DNA of 64,000 bases from Physcomitrium patens (GCF_000002425.4 NC_037258.1:17292566-17356565); one strand, 5' to 3'. Counted from the stretch's first letter, positions 8,999-19,559 are shown. Notes: generated by a model from the letters alone, not told the origin. Numbers and translations are program-made.

Positions 8999-9421
8999 AT
9001 GGAGAGCCAACAACCAGCAGATTCAACTCAAGAACCTTCGTTTGCTGACCTGCCGGACGAGACATTATGATTGTCACAACCTTCAAGACGACGCAATCGA
9101 GATGATGATCTTCAAGAACGACATGTTCTTCCTCGAACAGATGGTGAGATACAACGCGTTTGGTATCACGATTTGGGAAGGGACTCCCGATGTTTGGTGA
9201 TTTTGCTAGAGGTAGGAACAACTCCTGATGGTGTTCCGAATATTCTATTCGAAGGAAGTTATGAAGGCCTCAATAATGATCAAATAACTAGGTGGTCTTC
9301 CCGCCCTGGTATGAGACACTACCGACGGTTGAGAGGCCCTATCAATCATCTTCGAAGAGAACAGAGATCAGAGTATGTGGCGAATACAATTCGTCGCATC
9401 ATAGATTTCCTCAACATATGA
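8999..9421 (+). pseudogene. Element 1 ORF3, accessory protein of unknown function
   Basis: An extra reading frame of about 140 codons starts at ATG 8999, 95 bases after pol, and ends before the polypurine tract. It has one internal TGA at 9068-9070 (former CGA). The product is hydrophilic at the start, with an SRRR and acid-rich segment. A conserved C-terminal part reads HYRRLRGPINHL, then RREQRSEY and RIIDFL. The same motif order is found in element 3 (GHYRWLQGPLNHL, PREQELEF) despite strong divergence, and decayed copies lie at 18029, 29171 and 39902. No known domain was recognised. It has no signal peptide or transmembrane segment, so it does not look like an env gene. Confidence 0.7.
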
Positions 9422-9448
9422 TGACCGCTCCTCGTGGAACTCGTCTCT

Positions 9449-9459
9449 AGAAAGGGGGG
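9449..9459 (+). other. Element 1 polypurine tract
   Basis: AGAAAGGGGGG lies three bases before the 3' LTR and is the expected plus-strand primer. Equivalent purine runs precede the 3' LTRs of elements 2 (agaagggag) and 3 (aaaggaggagg). Confidence 0.85.
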
Positions 9460-9462
9460 TAA

Positions 9463-10014
9463 TGTCACGGCCATAATCATGTAAGCTAATAATTACATAT
9501 AGAAATAGGTAGAAGTAAGTAAAAGTAGATAAAAGTAAGTTAATTGTATAATATTTAATATAGAAGCTTCCTAGAAACTTCCTAGATGCTGCTTTGACTT
9601 CATAGGTGTCTTTAATTGACTTTTTGGATTAGAAACGTGGTCAACAAGTTGGCCATGTGCCACACATGTTGTTAGCTTGAAGATCAAGCTAACTATGTGG
9701 CCCACACGTAGAAAAACTTGCCTTGTAAGTCAAGGCATGTGTCCTACAAAGTCAACACATATTGGAGGTCCTATAGAACGTCGCCACGTAGCCCCTAGTT
9801 AGATAGTATATATAGAGACAAGAGTGAAGGCTTCTTCACTCTTGTCAACTCCTTTCTTGCTTCTAGTCCAGGTTCAAGAGTCTTTAGTTTCTTGTCTTGT
9901 GGCAATAGCCATTCCAGTTTCCTTTTAATATACCTACTTGTTTATATTTTGACTTATTATATCGAGATAGCCTTTTGGTGTATATTTTTCCTCATCGAGT
10001 CTTTGTCCTTGACA
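9463..10014 (+). repeat. Element 1 3' LTR
   Basis: 552 bp, TGTCACGG to CTTGACA, differing from the 5' LTR at two positions. It is followed by the GGAGG target duplication (10015-10019). Confidence 0.95.
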
Positions 10015-10188
10015 GGAGGCAAAAGTGAAGCCTTCTTTACTCTTATTAATACCTTTTTAGTCATTAATCTTGTTTCAAGACTTTTTAGTCGAATATATTA
10101 TAATCTTTGAGTGATATTCTAATCTATTTGAGTGATATAAGAATATATTGAGATTTTTTTTTTTTCTTTGAGATTCATGTCCTTGATA
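10015..10188 (+). mobile_element. Old family-A LTR, right part after element 1
   Basis: Continues the LTR interrupted at 3641. It contains the decayed start-site repeat (aaaagtgaag...cttctttactctt) and U5, ending ccttgata. Two bases later a decayed primer site TTAATAAGAGT (10191-10201) keeps the family geometry, with two transition changes from TTGACAAGAGT. Confidence 0.75.
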
Positions 10189-10190
10189 GT

Positions 10191-12426
10191 TTAATAAGAG
10201 TCATAACATATTATTCTTATCTTATTTAAAAAAGTAAGTAGATTACCTCACTTTTATTGTTATATTTTGAAGGTTGTAAATTATCCACTTTTAAATAAAT
10301 TATTTAATTTTTTAATAATGATTATTTTCTTTAAAAAAAAATTACTCTTCTTTGTGGAAATTTTTATTTGACATTAAAGATTATAGATTATCTTCCTCTA
10401 ATTTGACTTGTAGATTTTTTAAGTTTGAAATAAAAGAAAAAATCATGAATGCTAAACTTAAAAAAAGTGAGATTTGATTTATAACTATTGCAAATCTCTA
10501 CAAACTTATCAATATTCTTAGGATAGAAATTTCATGCATCATGAATACTAACTATGGAAATACTAGTTCTGTACCTATAGAAGAAGTTCAAAGTCTATGT
10601 CAAGAAGTTGTATAGTTGAAGGAAGCAAGTAGATTGATCTCACAACCAAATCTAATAATTTTTGCTTCTATAAGTATAATAGAGACAAAGATTATTATAC
10701 TAGAGAATTTTGAAGGAATAAGATCAAAAGTTTGAAGATTTCTACAATAACTCAAGCTCTATCTAAGCTTGCATTCCTTCCAATATCTTGATAAATTCAA
10801 TCAAGTGAGGTTCATAGTTGTACTTCTATTTGGAAGTGCTATTTCTTGATTTGTACCTTCAATAGAAAAGGATTATAATTCTTTTATGATTTTTATTCAT
10901 TTTTAGAAGTATTTACAGCCATATTTAGAGAAAGCAATTGAAAATGAGTAGCAAAGAATAAGCTCTTATCTTTATAATAAAGATTACAATCAGCCACCAT
11001 ATATGCTATTTAATTTAAAAACTTCACTTATAATGTGGATTATTATAACAAAGCCCTTATCAATTAATTTTGATATGGATTGAAGGATAACATCAAAGAC
11101 TTGGCATTGTCAAGAGGGTTTGCGCTTATATTATAGAGAAGCTTAGCACATTGCTTAACATTATTAAAAAAAAGCAACACAATCACAAAATAAAAAGCAT
11201 GATTGCTAAAAAAATAATATGTTGAAAAAAAGGGTTTTTTTAATTACAATAGAAACCATGCGGTTGGAATCATGTACAACATCTAATAAAAGTTGTATTC
11301 TCTCCTCAAATCCTTCACTTGGTTTTATAGTAGATGTGTGTTTAGGACCAAAAAATCCTAAAGTCTTGGTTTTTTTTTAGATTTAGGAGCCTCAACATGT
11401 TTTATAGATGAAGACTTTATCAAAAAAATAAGAAATATCTTTAATTAAAAAAACCAAATTTATACATGTAGAACTAATACATGGTCATTTATTATCTTTT
11501 AAAGATTTTATTTATAAAAATATTCTTTTAAATTTAGTAATTAAAGATCATAATAAATATATTAATATTTAATGTGATAAGATCTCCTTTCAATCCAATT
11601 ATTTTAAGATTATCATGATTAAAAAATATAATCCTCTAATACATTAGATGGCTTATAATCTTAATTTTTTTGAAAGTTTAATAAAAAAATCCCATTAGTT
11701 AAGAATAAATACATGAGTCTAATACATCTAAATTCTTACTTATAGTGCGAGAGCTTTTATGTATGCCACAAAGGAAGGAACATCTTTTAGTATATATGCC
11801 ACGACTATTTTTGATGGTAAAAAGATGTCAAGTGGTATTTGAAGCTAGTATCAAGATTTTAAAGATGTTTTTGAAAAAAAATATAAATATTCTTTCAAAA
11901 CATCAACCTTATGATTATTCAATTGATCTATAAGAAAGAACTCAACTACCATTTGGACCTATCTATAGCTTATTACAAAATGAATTGGATGTATTAAAGA
12001 AATATAATAATGAAAACTTAGCTAAAAACTTCATATGCCATTCAAAATCCCCAATAAAAGTTCTTATCTAATTTTTGAAGAAAATGGATGAAAATTTATG
12101 GATATGCATAGATTATTAAAGACTTAACAAGATGACTCTCAAGAATAGGTATATCTTATCTTCAATTGTAGGACTTCTTATTCAACTCAATCAACCAAAG
12201 CTTTATACAAAAATAGATCTATAAGAAGTAAACAACCTAGTCTACATAAAAAAATAGATAAATTAAAGATTGCTTTTCAAACTACGTTTGGCTATTTTGA
12301 ATATAATGTTATACCTTTTGGACTTACAAATGTACTAGTTGCTTTTCAATATCTTATGAATAATATTTTTTTATAATTTTTTTAATGATTTTATTGTCTA
12401 TTATTAAAATGACATTCTAATTTACT
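10191..12426 (+). pseudogene. Decayed family-A internal region (leader, gag, pol to mid RT)
   Basis: Collinear with element 1 but saturated with C-to-T/G-to-A changes and small indels. Recognisable parts are the leader loops (gtagattacc, gtaaattatcc, atagattatc), gag fragments, the gag-pol junction (tacaatagaaaccatgcggttgga near 11245), protease, and RT up to about the YLDD region (ttattaaaatgacattct near 12400). No long frame survives. The next LTR follows directly. Confidence 0.7.
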
Positions 12427-12663
12427 TGCCACAGGTATATAATTATTGTAATTATTATCTAAGTAATATGAATAGATAGAAGTAAATAAAAGTAGATTAA
12501 TTTCATAATAACTTTTGAAAAATCTTCTTAAAAGCTTCATAGATGTTACTTTGACTTTATTTGTGTTTGTAGTTGATTAATAGGTTTAAAACTTAATACA
12601 TTAATTAACCAAATTTTACACATGTGAGTAGCTTGTGGAACAAGCTAACTATGTGGCACTTAT
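12427..12663 (+). mobile_element. Family-A LTR fragment (U3), cut by element 2
   Basis: The sequence starts tgccac (a decayed TGTCAC) and runs through U3 as far as caagctaactatgtggcac. It ends abruptly where the young 5' LTR of element 2 begins at 12664. The other half was not found after element 2, so the junction has been reshuffled. Confidence 0.7.
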
Positions 12664-13224
12664 TGTCACGGCCATAATCATGTAAGCTAATAATTACATA
12701 TAGAAATAGGTAGAAGTAAGTAAAAGTAGATAAAAGTAAGTTGATTCTATAATATTTAATATAAAAGCTTCCTAGAAACTTCCTAAACGCTGCTTTGACT
12801 TCATAGGTGTCTTTAATTGACTTTTTGGATTAGAAACGTGGTCAACAAGTTGGCCATGTGCCACACATGTTGTTAGCTTGAAGATCAAGCTAACTATGTG
12901 GCCCACACGTAGAAAAACTTGCCTTGTAAGTCAAGGCATGTGTCCTACAAAGTCAACACATATTAGAGGTCCTATAGAACGTCGCCACATAGCCCCTAGT
13001 TAGATAGTATATATAGAGACAAGAGTGAAGGCTTCTTCACTCTTGTCAACTCCTTTCTTGCTTCCAGTCTAGTTTCAAGGGTCTCTAGTTTTCTTGTCTT
13101 TACGCAATAGCCATTCTAGTTTCTCTTTTCAATATACATACTTATTACTCATATTTTGTTACTTTTCTTTGAGTGAAGGCTTACTTGTCTGAACTATTTT
13201 TTCATCGAGTTCTTGTCCTTGACT
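12664..13224 (+). repeat. Element 2 5' LTR, chimeric
   Basis: 561 bp. U3 and the start-site region closely match element 1. TATATATAG is at 13008-13016 and ACTCTTGTCAA at 13039-13049. From about 13060 the U5 part changes to the older type (gagtgaaggcttacttgtctg), also seen at 25515-25540. The last base is T (ttgact) instead of A. Confidence 0.88.
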
Positions 13225-13226
13225 GA

Positions 13227-13238
13227 TTGACAAGAGTG
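13227..13238 (+). other. Element 2 self-primer binding site
   Basis: TTGACAAGAGTG lies two bases after the LTR. It is complementary to 13038-13049 over 12 bases, counting the extra C before the predicted start at 13039. The structured leader follows, with the ACAATATCAG/CTGATATTGT stem and the GGATTACC loops (the second reads GGATTATCC). Confidence 0.72.
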
Positions 13239-13435
13239 CACTTACAATATCAGAGCTTTATTTTTCTTGAGTAAGAGTGGATTACCCCTTTCTCTTGACA
13301 AGGCATAAGCGTATTAGAAGTTTGCGGATTATCCACTTCTAAACTGATATTGTTCTTAGTATCTTCTTTGTTATCAAGTCTTTCTTTTCTTTTGTCTTGA
13401 GCAATATCAAACAAATTTTTCTTCTTAGTGTCATT

Positions 13436-14365
13436 ATGGTAGAGCTTGTTGAAATGAAGAGTGCAATGGCACAAATGCAAGAGCAAATGAGGGAGTTAAT
13501 GCTTGCGATACATCAACTCAATTCACCAACACAGGAAAGAACAAGAATAGCAGAAAGTGGAGATATAGAGATGATCGGAGCTGCTTCAACATCTACAATA
13601 AATCCCGTTCCTTCTCCAATTGTACAACACCCTATAAGCACTAGAGAACCAAGAATTGCCTTACCTGAGAAATTTGATGGTACGAGATCAAAGTTTCGAG
13701 GGTTTATCAATCAAGTACAATTGGCAATTGAACTTCAACCGCAAAGCTATCCAACTCCAGGATCACAAGTCAGGTTTATTGGCACTCTACTTTCTGGTTC
13801 TGCATTATCGTAGTTTTCGTCTTTTCTTGAACAACGAAATCCAATATTGGACAATTTGGAAGCTTTTTTGGCGGAGTTTCGATCTATGTATGGTGAACAT
13901 GATGCAACTCGTGTTGCAGCAAATAAGATCCGAATTCTGCGACAAGAAAATCGCTCAGTAATAGTATATGCTTCACAATTTCGACAACTTGCAATTGACA
14001 TCAAGTGGGATGATGCTGCACTCATCAGTCAATTTCTTTATGGATTGCAATACGAAGTAAAGAAATTGATGCTCAACTTACCTAATTCTCAAACTTTGAG
14101 TCAAGCAATCGATTTTGCGGTAAAATGTGATAATCGACTTTTCGAATTTCGATCCGAGAACCATTCACGGGAACCTCAACGTTATTACTCAATGGCAACA
14201 TCAACATCTTTGCCAAACGTACATTCAGAAGTAGAAGACATGCAAATTGACGCGGTACGTTTTAAACTCCTAACTGACCAAGAAAAGATTCGTCGTCGTC
14301 AAGAAGGATTATGTTTATATTGCGAAGAACCTAAGCACACTGCTCAACATTGTCCAAAGAAATGA
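13436..14365 (+). pseudogene. gag: Element 2 gag, one internal stop
   Basis: Same frame and length as gag of element 1, from ATG 13436. A TAG at 13811-13813 replaces the Trp codon of the WFSSFLEQR block. The zinc knuckle is intact (C-LY-C-EEPK-H-TAQH-C). It ends at the same TGA as element 1 (14363-14365), 60 bases or so before the frameshift-like cassette, so this shortening of Gag predates the split of the two copies or was copied between them. Confidence 0.85.
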
Positions 14366-14412
14366 CGCAACTATAAAATGAGGGGTACGACGGTCAAAGA
14401 AGACAACATGTC

Positions 14413-14455
14413 GGAAAACGGATTTGTCCAGCTACAATAGGGACTGTGCAGCTGG
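14413..14455 (+). promoter_or_regulatory. Element 2 candidate -1 frameshift signal
   Basis: GGAAAAC (14413-14419), an 8-nt spacer, and the stem CCAGCT (14428-14433) with AGCTGG (14450-14455), as in element 1. The loop differs by one base (ggactgtgc). Confidence 0.55.
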
Positions 14456-17400
14456 AACCTTGTACAATTCCTAATGAAGGTCCTATCCTCTCCTCAGAAC
14501 CCTCTCCTTGTTTTATAATAGACTTATATTTAGGACCTAAGAATTACAAAGCCTCTGCTTTATTAGATTCGGGAGCCTCAGCATGTTTTTTAGATGAGCA
14601 ATTTGTTAAAAGTCGTAAAATACCCTTTGTACAGAAACCTAAACCAGTACATGTAGAAGTCATAGATGGTCGTCCCTTGTCTTCTGGAGATGTCACCCAT
14701 GAAACTCATCCTATAAAAGTAACAATAGACGGTCATGATAGCTACATAGCTTTTAACAAAATTAAATCCCCGTCCAATCCAGTTATTTTAGGTTTATCCT
14801 GGCTAGAAAAATATAACCCTCGAATAGATTGGAATTTGCGTAAACTTGACTTTTCCCAGAGCGTTATTAATAGTTCTACCAACCAAGTAAAAAATTATAA
14901 GTCTAGTACAGTAAAACCCGTACTGATAGGTGCAAAAGCATTTATACACGCAGCAAAAGAAGGATCAACTTTTGCTATTTATGCTGCACCTATTTCTGAA
15001 AACGTAAAGACTTCAATTGGCATTCCAAGTCAATATCAAGAGTATCAAGACGTTTTTGAGAAAAAGAATGCAGATATTCTTCCTGAGCATCGCCCATATG
15101 ATTGTTCAATCGACCTCAAGGAAGGAACTCAGCCACCATTTGGACCAATTTACAGTTTATCGCAAGATGAGATGGCTGAACTCAAGACATATATTGATGA
15201 GAATTTAGCAAAGAATTTCATACGCCATTCAAAATCTCTAGTAGGAGCTCCAATTCTATTCGTAAAGAAAAAAGATGGATCTTTACAAATGTGTGTTGAT
15301 TATCGAGGACTCAATAAGATCACAATCAAGAACAAGTATCCATTACTTTTGATATCAGGACTCCTTGACCAGTTGAATCAAGCTAAGATCTATACAAAAA
15401 TAGATCTAAGAGGAGCATATAATCTAGTACGGATCAAAGAAGGAGATGAATGGAAGACTGCGTTTCGAACCAGGTATGGACATTTCGAATATAATGTCAT
15501 GCCCTTTGGACTCACGAATGCACCAGCTGCTTTTCAACATCTCATGAATGATGTATTTCGTGAATTCTTAGATAATTTTGTCATCTGCTATCTAGACGAT
15601 ATCCTGATCTATTCTAAGAACGTCGAAGAACATGAAATACATGTTCGTCAAATATTACAAAAACTTAGAGATGCAGGATTGTACGCCAAGATGGAAAAGT
15701 GTGTATTTCACACTACTCAAGTTGACTTTTTAGGATACATCATTTCAAATGATGGTCTCATGATGGATTCTAAGAAAGTCCAAACAATCATGGATTGGAA
15801 GATTCCAAGGACAGTAAGAGATGTCCAATGTTTCTTGGGATTTGCCAATTACTATCGGATCTTCATCAAAGATTTCTCACGAGTTGCAGCTCCACTTACA
15901 CGCTTGACTAGTAAAGATAAATTCCAATGGAATCAAGAAGCGGAAGCAGCATTTGAAGCCTTGAAGACATCGTTTGTCTCTGCATCAGTCTTATATCGTG
16001 TTGACTTTTCCAAGGCATTTTTTATGGAAACAGATGCATCAGATTTTGCCTTGGGTGCAGTTTTATCACAAATGGGAACAGATGACAAACTCCATCCGAT
16101 AGCTTTTCATTCAAGAAAATTCTCAACAGCCGAGATCAATTATGAGATCCACGATAAAGAACTTCTTGCGATCGTGGATTCCTTTCAAGAATGGCGTCAT
16201 TATCTAGAAGGCGCTTCTAATCCAGTCACTGTGTATACAGATCACAAGAACCTCGAGTATTTCATGTCAGCATGCGTGTTGAATCGTCGTCAAGCTCGTT
16301 GGAGTATGTCTTTGTCAAGATTCGAGTTCATTATCACTTATCGGCCAGGAAAACAACAAGGTTTATCCGATGCCCTATCTAGACGTTCTTATTTTGCACC
16401 AAAAGAAGGAGATGCAGCTTTTGAGCAACAAAGAACGGTCCTCTTGAAACCGGAGCAATTTCATCTCCGAGCAATGAAATCAACATTGACTATTGATTCA
16501 ACTTTTCTCAAGCAAATCCAGTCCAGTATGTCCTCAGACCCTCTTGTTTATGATATCGAGAATAATTCTTCCAAGTCTCATGATCCTTCTAAGTTTGAGT
16601 TCAAGAATAATCTATTATATTTTGAAGGACGCCTATATGTTCCAGAAGGAGAAGCACGTTTACGTGTTCTTCAAGCACATCATGACTTTCCAGCAGCAGG
16701 GCACTTTGGATATAATAAGACTTTGGAACTCATATCAAGAGATTTTTGGTGGCCACAAATGTGGAAGTCAGTCAAAGACTTTGTACAATCATGTGATATT
16801 TGTTCAAGATCAAAAATTCCTCGTCATCGACCTTACGGACTTCTTCAGCCATTACCTATACCAGAACAACCATGGTCTTCTGTTTCTATGGATTTCATCA
16901 CAGATCTTCCAAGCTCAAGATCTTATGATTCTATATTTGTGATAGTAGATCGTTTCACCAAGATGGCACATTTTGTGCCATGTACAAAATCTATCACAGG
17001 TGAAGAAACAGCTAAGCTTTTCATTGATAATATCTATCGCTATCATGGATTACCTAAAGATATCATATCGGATAGGGGAACTCAATTTGTGTCAAGATTT
17101 TGGAGGACCCTTTTCAAGATTTTAAAAGTGGACATAAAACTATCTTCGGCTTTTCATCCTCAAACTGATGGACAAACAGAGCGCGTAAACCAAGTCTTGG
17201 AGCAATATTTAAGGTGTACTATCAACTACCAACAAGATGATTAGACAACCCTTCTGCCATTGGCAGAGTTTGCTTATAATAATACGGTACATTCTTCCAC
17301 GCAACAAACACCTTTCTTTGCCAATTATGGCTATCATCCACGACTTGATACTTTTGATTTTTCAAAAGTTGATAATCCTGCAGCAGAAGATATGGCAAAT

Positions 17401-17925
17401 CGGTTGTCAGAGTTACATGCAATAATGAAGACACAATTGAAGGAAGCTCAAGAACGACAAAAGATAAATGCAGATCTATATCGTAAGGAGCAACCACAGA
17501 TCAACGTCGGTGATAAGGTATGGCTACTTCGTCGCAATATCAAGACTACTCGACCTTGTGACAAGTTGGACTATCGTAGGCTTGGCCCCTTTTCTGTTTC
17601 TGAACAGATCAACCCAGTTGCATATCGGTTACATCTACCGGAGTCAATGAAGATCCATCCTGTATTCCACGTGTCTCTTCTTGAACCATATAAGATAGTG
17701 GATATACAAGGAAGAAGACAAATGCCACCGCCTCCTATAGAAGTAGATAATAATGAAGAATTTGAGGTGGAAGAGATATTAGACTCGAGGCGGCGCCGAA
17801 ATAAGCTGGAATATCTTGTTCATTGGCGCGGATATGATATTAGTGAACGCACATGAGAGCCATCCAGGAATCTAGCAAATGCATCAGCAAAAGTCAAAGT
17901 TTTTCATCAACGACATCCATCATAA
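14420..17925 (+). pseudogene. pol: Element 2 pol polyprotein, two stops near the end
   Basis: The open stretch to 17244 is the longest in the window (over 930 codons) and is intact through protease (DSGAS), RT (YLDD at 15589-15600), RNase H and the integrase core. The TAG at 17242-17244 (QQDD then stop) is the one shared with element 1. The frame then runs on through GPY/F and the chromodomain to a TGA at 17854-17856, which replaces Trp of the TWEP motif, and ends at TAA 17923-17925. Sequence similarity to element 1 is near total up to about the chromodomain and drops after about 18080. Confidence 0.88.
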
Positions 17926-18028
17926 TCAAGATGAAAATCTCTCGTATAAAAGAGACAAGATTGAGGCAAGATAACATTCAATTTCCTATCCTTGTTTGTA
18001 ACTTCTTTGCATTTGTGACGCTAATTAG

Positions 18029-18451
18029 ATGGAGAGCCAACAACCAGCGGATTCAACTCAAGAACCTTCGTTTGCTGACTTACAGGATGAGACATTGCGA
18101 TTGTCACAACCTTCAAGACGACGCAACCAAGATGAAGACCTTCTAGAACCACATGTTCTTCCTCGAATAGATGGTGAGATACAACGCGTTTGGTATCACG
18201 ACCTTGGAAGAGATTCTCGATGTTCGGTGATATTATTGTAGATAGGAACGACTGTTGATGGTGTTTCAAATGTATTATTTAAAGGAAGTTATGAAGGCCT
18301 CAATAATGATCAAATAACAGGGTGGTCTTCTCGCCCTCGAATGGAACACTAACGATGGCTAAAAGGACCCATCAACTACCTTCGAAGAGAACAGAGATAA
18401 GAGTATGTAGCAAATATAATTCGCCGCATATTAGACTTTCTCAATAGATAA
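18029..18451 (+). pseudogene. Element 2 ORF3, broken
   Basis: Starts MESQQPADSTQEPSF like element 1 and is open for 70 codons to TAG 18239-18241. Two more stops follow (in the HYR motif and after RREQR) before the natural end at 18451. Divergence from element 1 is clearly higher here than in pol, which marks the switch to an older sequence type. Confidence 0.7.
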
Positions 18452-18492
18452 TCACCGCTCCTCGTGGAACTTGTCCCTAGAAGGGAGTGTAA

Positions 18493-18691
18493 TGTCACGG
18501 ATATACATATAATTACCTACAAGAGTCGATAAAAGTATGTAAAAGTAGATAAAAGTAGGTTAATTGTGTAATATCTTCTAGAGAAGCTTCCTAGAAGCTT
18601 CATAGACGCTGCTTTGTCCTTATAGGAGTCCATAGTTGACTTTTAGGTTAGAAACTTGGTGAACAAGTTAGCCATGTGCCACACATGTTGG
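18493..18691 (+). repeat. Element 2 3' LTR, left part, interrupted by element 3
   Basis: Starts TGTCACGG after a purine run but then follows an older LTR type (atatacatataattacc), clearly different from the 5' LTR of the same element. It stops at GTTGG (18687-18691), the left target duplication of element 3. It resumes at 25233. Confidence 0.85.
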
Positions 18692-19163
18692 TGTTAGGGA
18701 CATAGTCTTTAGACCTTTCTAGAGACAAGTTTCTAGAACCTTTTAGAAAGAAGTCTCTAGAAACTTCCAGAAGATTTTTTGAATATTCTCTTAGAATATT
18801 CTTCAAAGATTCTTCAAAGATTCTTTTAAGATTCCCTAAAGATTCCCTTAGAAGGCTCTAGAAGATTCTTAGAATATTCTAGTAGATTCTAAGAAGTTAC
18901 TTGAGAAGCTTCCTAGCTCTTGGGTAGTTGCTCGAGAAGCTTCATAGTTCTTGGAAAGCTTCTTGATGCCCTTCCTTAGAACCATAGGCCAGTAGTATAT
19001 ATAGGAGTCGAGGCTGAAGAGTTCTTCAGTCTCGACAACACATCTCTTGGAGTTCTAGCTCACCTTTCTGGTGTTGTTCTTGTACTCATCTGTTTAATCT
19101 AGTTCTGTCACTTCTTCTTGAACTTCTTGTTAGATTTCAAGTCTGTATTTTGTGTCCATGACA
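18692..19163 (+). repeat. Element 3 5' LTR with heat-shock-element arrays
   Basis: TGTTAGGGACATAG to ATGACA. U3 is packed with GAA/TTC units: TTCTAGAA (18731-18738), GAAACTTCCAGAA (18760-18772, a three-unit heat-shock element), GAATATTC (18781 and 18794), and GAAGATTC with GAATATTC (18861-18879). TATATATAGG starts at 18996, followed by a 13-bp inverted repeat around the predicted start. Confidence 0.9.
18996..19038 (+). promoter_or_regulatory. Element 3 core promoter and predicted transcript start
   Basis: TATATATAGG at 18996. GTCGAGGCTGAAG (19007-19019) faces CTTCAGTCTCGAC (19024-19036) with an AGTT spacer, a 13-bp stem with one G-T pair. Compared with family A, three positions have changed on both arms so that pairing is kept. 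A CA step puts the start at A19028, 32 bp from the TATA box. The first 11 nt, AGTCTCGACAA, match the primer site in complement. Confidence 0.7.
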
Positions 19164-19165
19164 GT

Positions 19166-19176
19166 TTGTCGAGACT
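19166..19176 (+). other. Element 3 self-primer binding site
   Basis: TTGTCGAGACT, two bases after the 5' LTR, is the exact reverse complement of 19028-19038. The site differs from the family-A site at four of eleven positions, yet each family's site matches its own LTR. This is strong evidence that the pairing is selected. Confidence 0.75.
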
Positions 19177-19187
19177 ACCTTTATCTT

Positions 19188-19559
19188 AATATCAGAGCTG
19201 AATCCTTCTTGTTTGAGAGCGGATTATCCCTCTTCTTGAAGGTATTCTAGCGCTTTAGAGGTTGCGGATTACCTTCCCCTAAAGTGATATTTTTTCAATC
19301 ACAATATCAGAGCTTAGTTCTTTGAGGCAGAGAGTGGACTACCCCTTTCCTTGGAGATACTTGAGCGTTTCAAGGATTGCGGATTACCGTCTCTTGGACT
19401 GATAATAATTCCTTCTTTTTGTTTAGCATAGCTAGTAGAAAAGACTGTTAACATCAATTTCAGAGCTTTGCCTTCTTGATAGAGTGCGGATTACTCCTCT
19501 TCTCGAAAGCATTGAGGCATTTTTAGAGGTTGCGGATTACCCTCCTCTAAAACTGAAAT
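19188..19559 (+). other. Element 3 leader: triplicated GGATTACC structure
   Basis: Three tandem diverged copies of the leader structure. Outer stems are AATATCA/TGATATT (19188-19194, 19285-19291), AATATCAG/CTGATAAT with a mismatch (19303-19310, 19399-19406), and ATTTCAG/CTGAAAT (19457-19463, 19553-19559). Each has two inner loops of the GGATTACC type (19221, 19266; 19336, 19381; 19488, 19534). The third copy has a perfect 9-bp arm, TTTTAGAGG/CCTCTAAAA (19521-19529, 19544-19552). The TATCAG to TTTCAG change is balanced by CTGATA to CTGAAA. Confidence 0.65.

Larger units (their letters stand above)
3642..10014 (+). mobile_element. Element 1: young family-A Ty3/gypsy chromovirus
   Basis: A structurally complete 6,373-bp element: 5' LTR, 11-nt self-complementary primer site, structured leader, gag, pol (protease, RT, RNase H, integrase, GPY/F, chromodomain), an extra ORF, a polypurine tract and the 3' LTR. 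The two LTRs are both 552 bp and I count two differences, both C/T, so insertion is recent. TSD GGAGG/GGAGG is perfect. The zinc knuckle lacks one cysteine (Tyr at 5290-5292), pol has stops at 5800-5802 and 8212-8214, and ORF3 has one. The copy is therefore not autonomous as read, even though the structure is intact. Confidence 0.95.
12664..18691 (+). mobile_element. Element 2: mosaic family-A chromovirus
   Basis: 5' LTR, leader, gag and pol are about 98-99% identical to element 1 by eye. The U5 half of the 5' LTR, the ORF3 region and the 3' LTR are of an older type. Its 3' LTR (18493 onward) is cut at 18691 by element 3 and resumes at 25233. The 5' base group cttat (12659-12663) is not repeated after 25566, so no target duplication was found. 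Stops lie in gag (13811-13813, 14363-14365), pol (17242-17244, 17854-17856) and ORF3. Confidence 0.88.

Noticed and set aside
8999..9421. ORF3 as an envelope gene
   Set aside because: No signal peptide, no transmembrane segment and no cysteine pattern. The product is short and hydrophilic.
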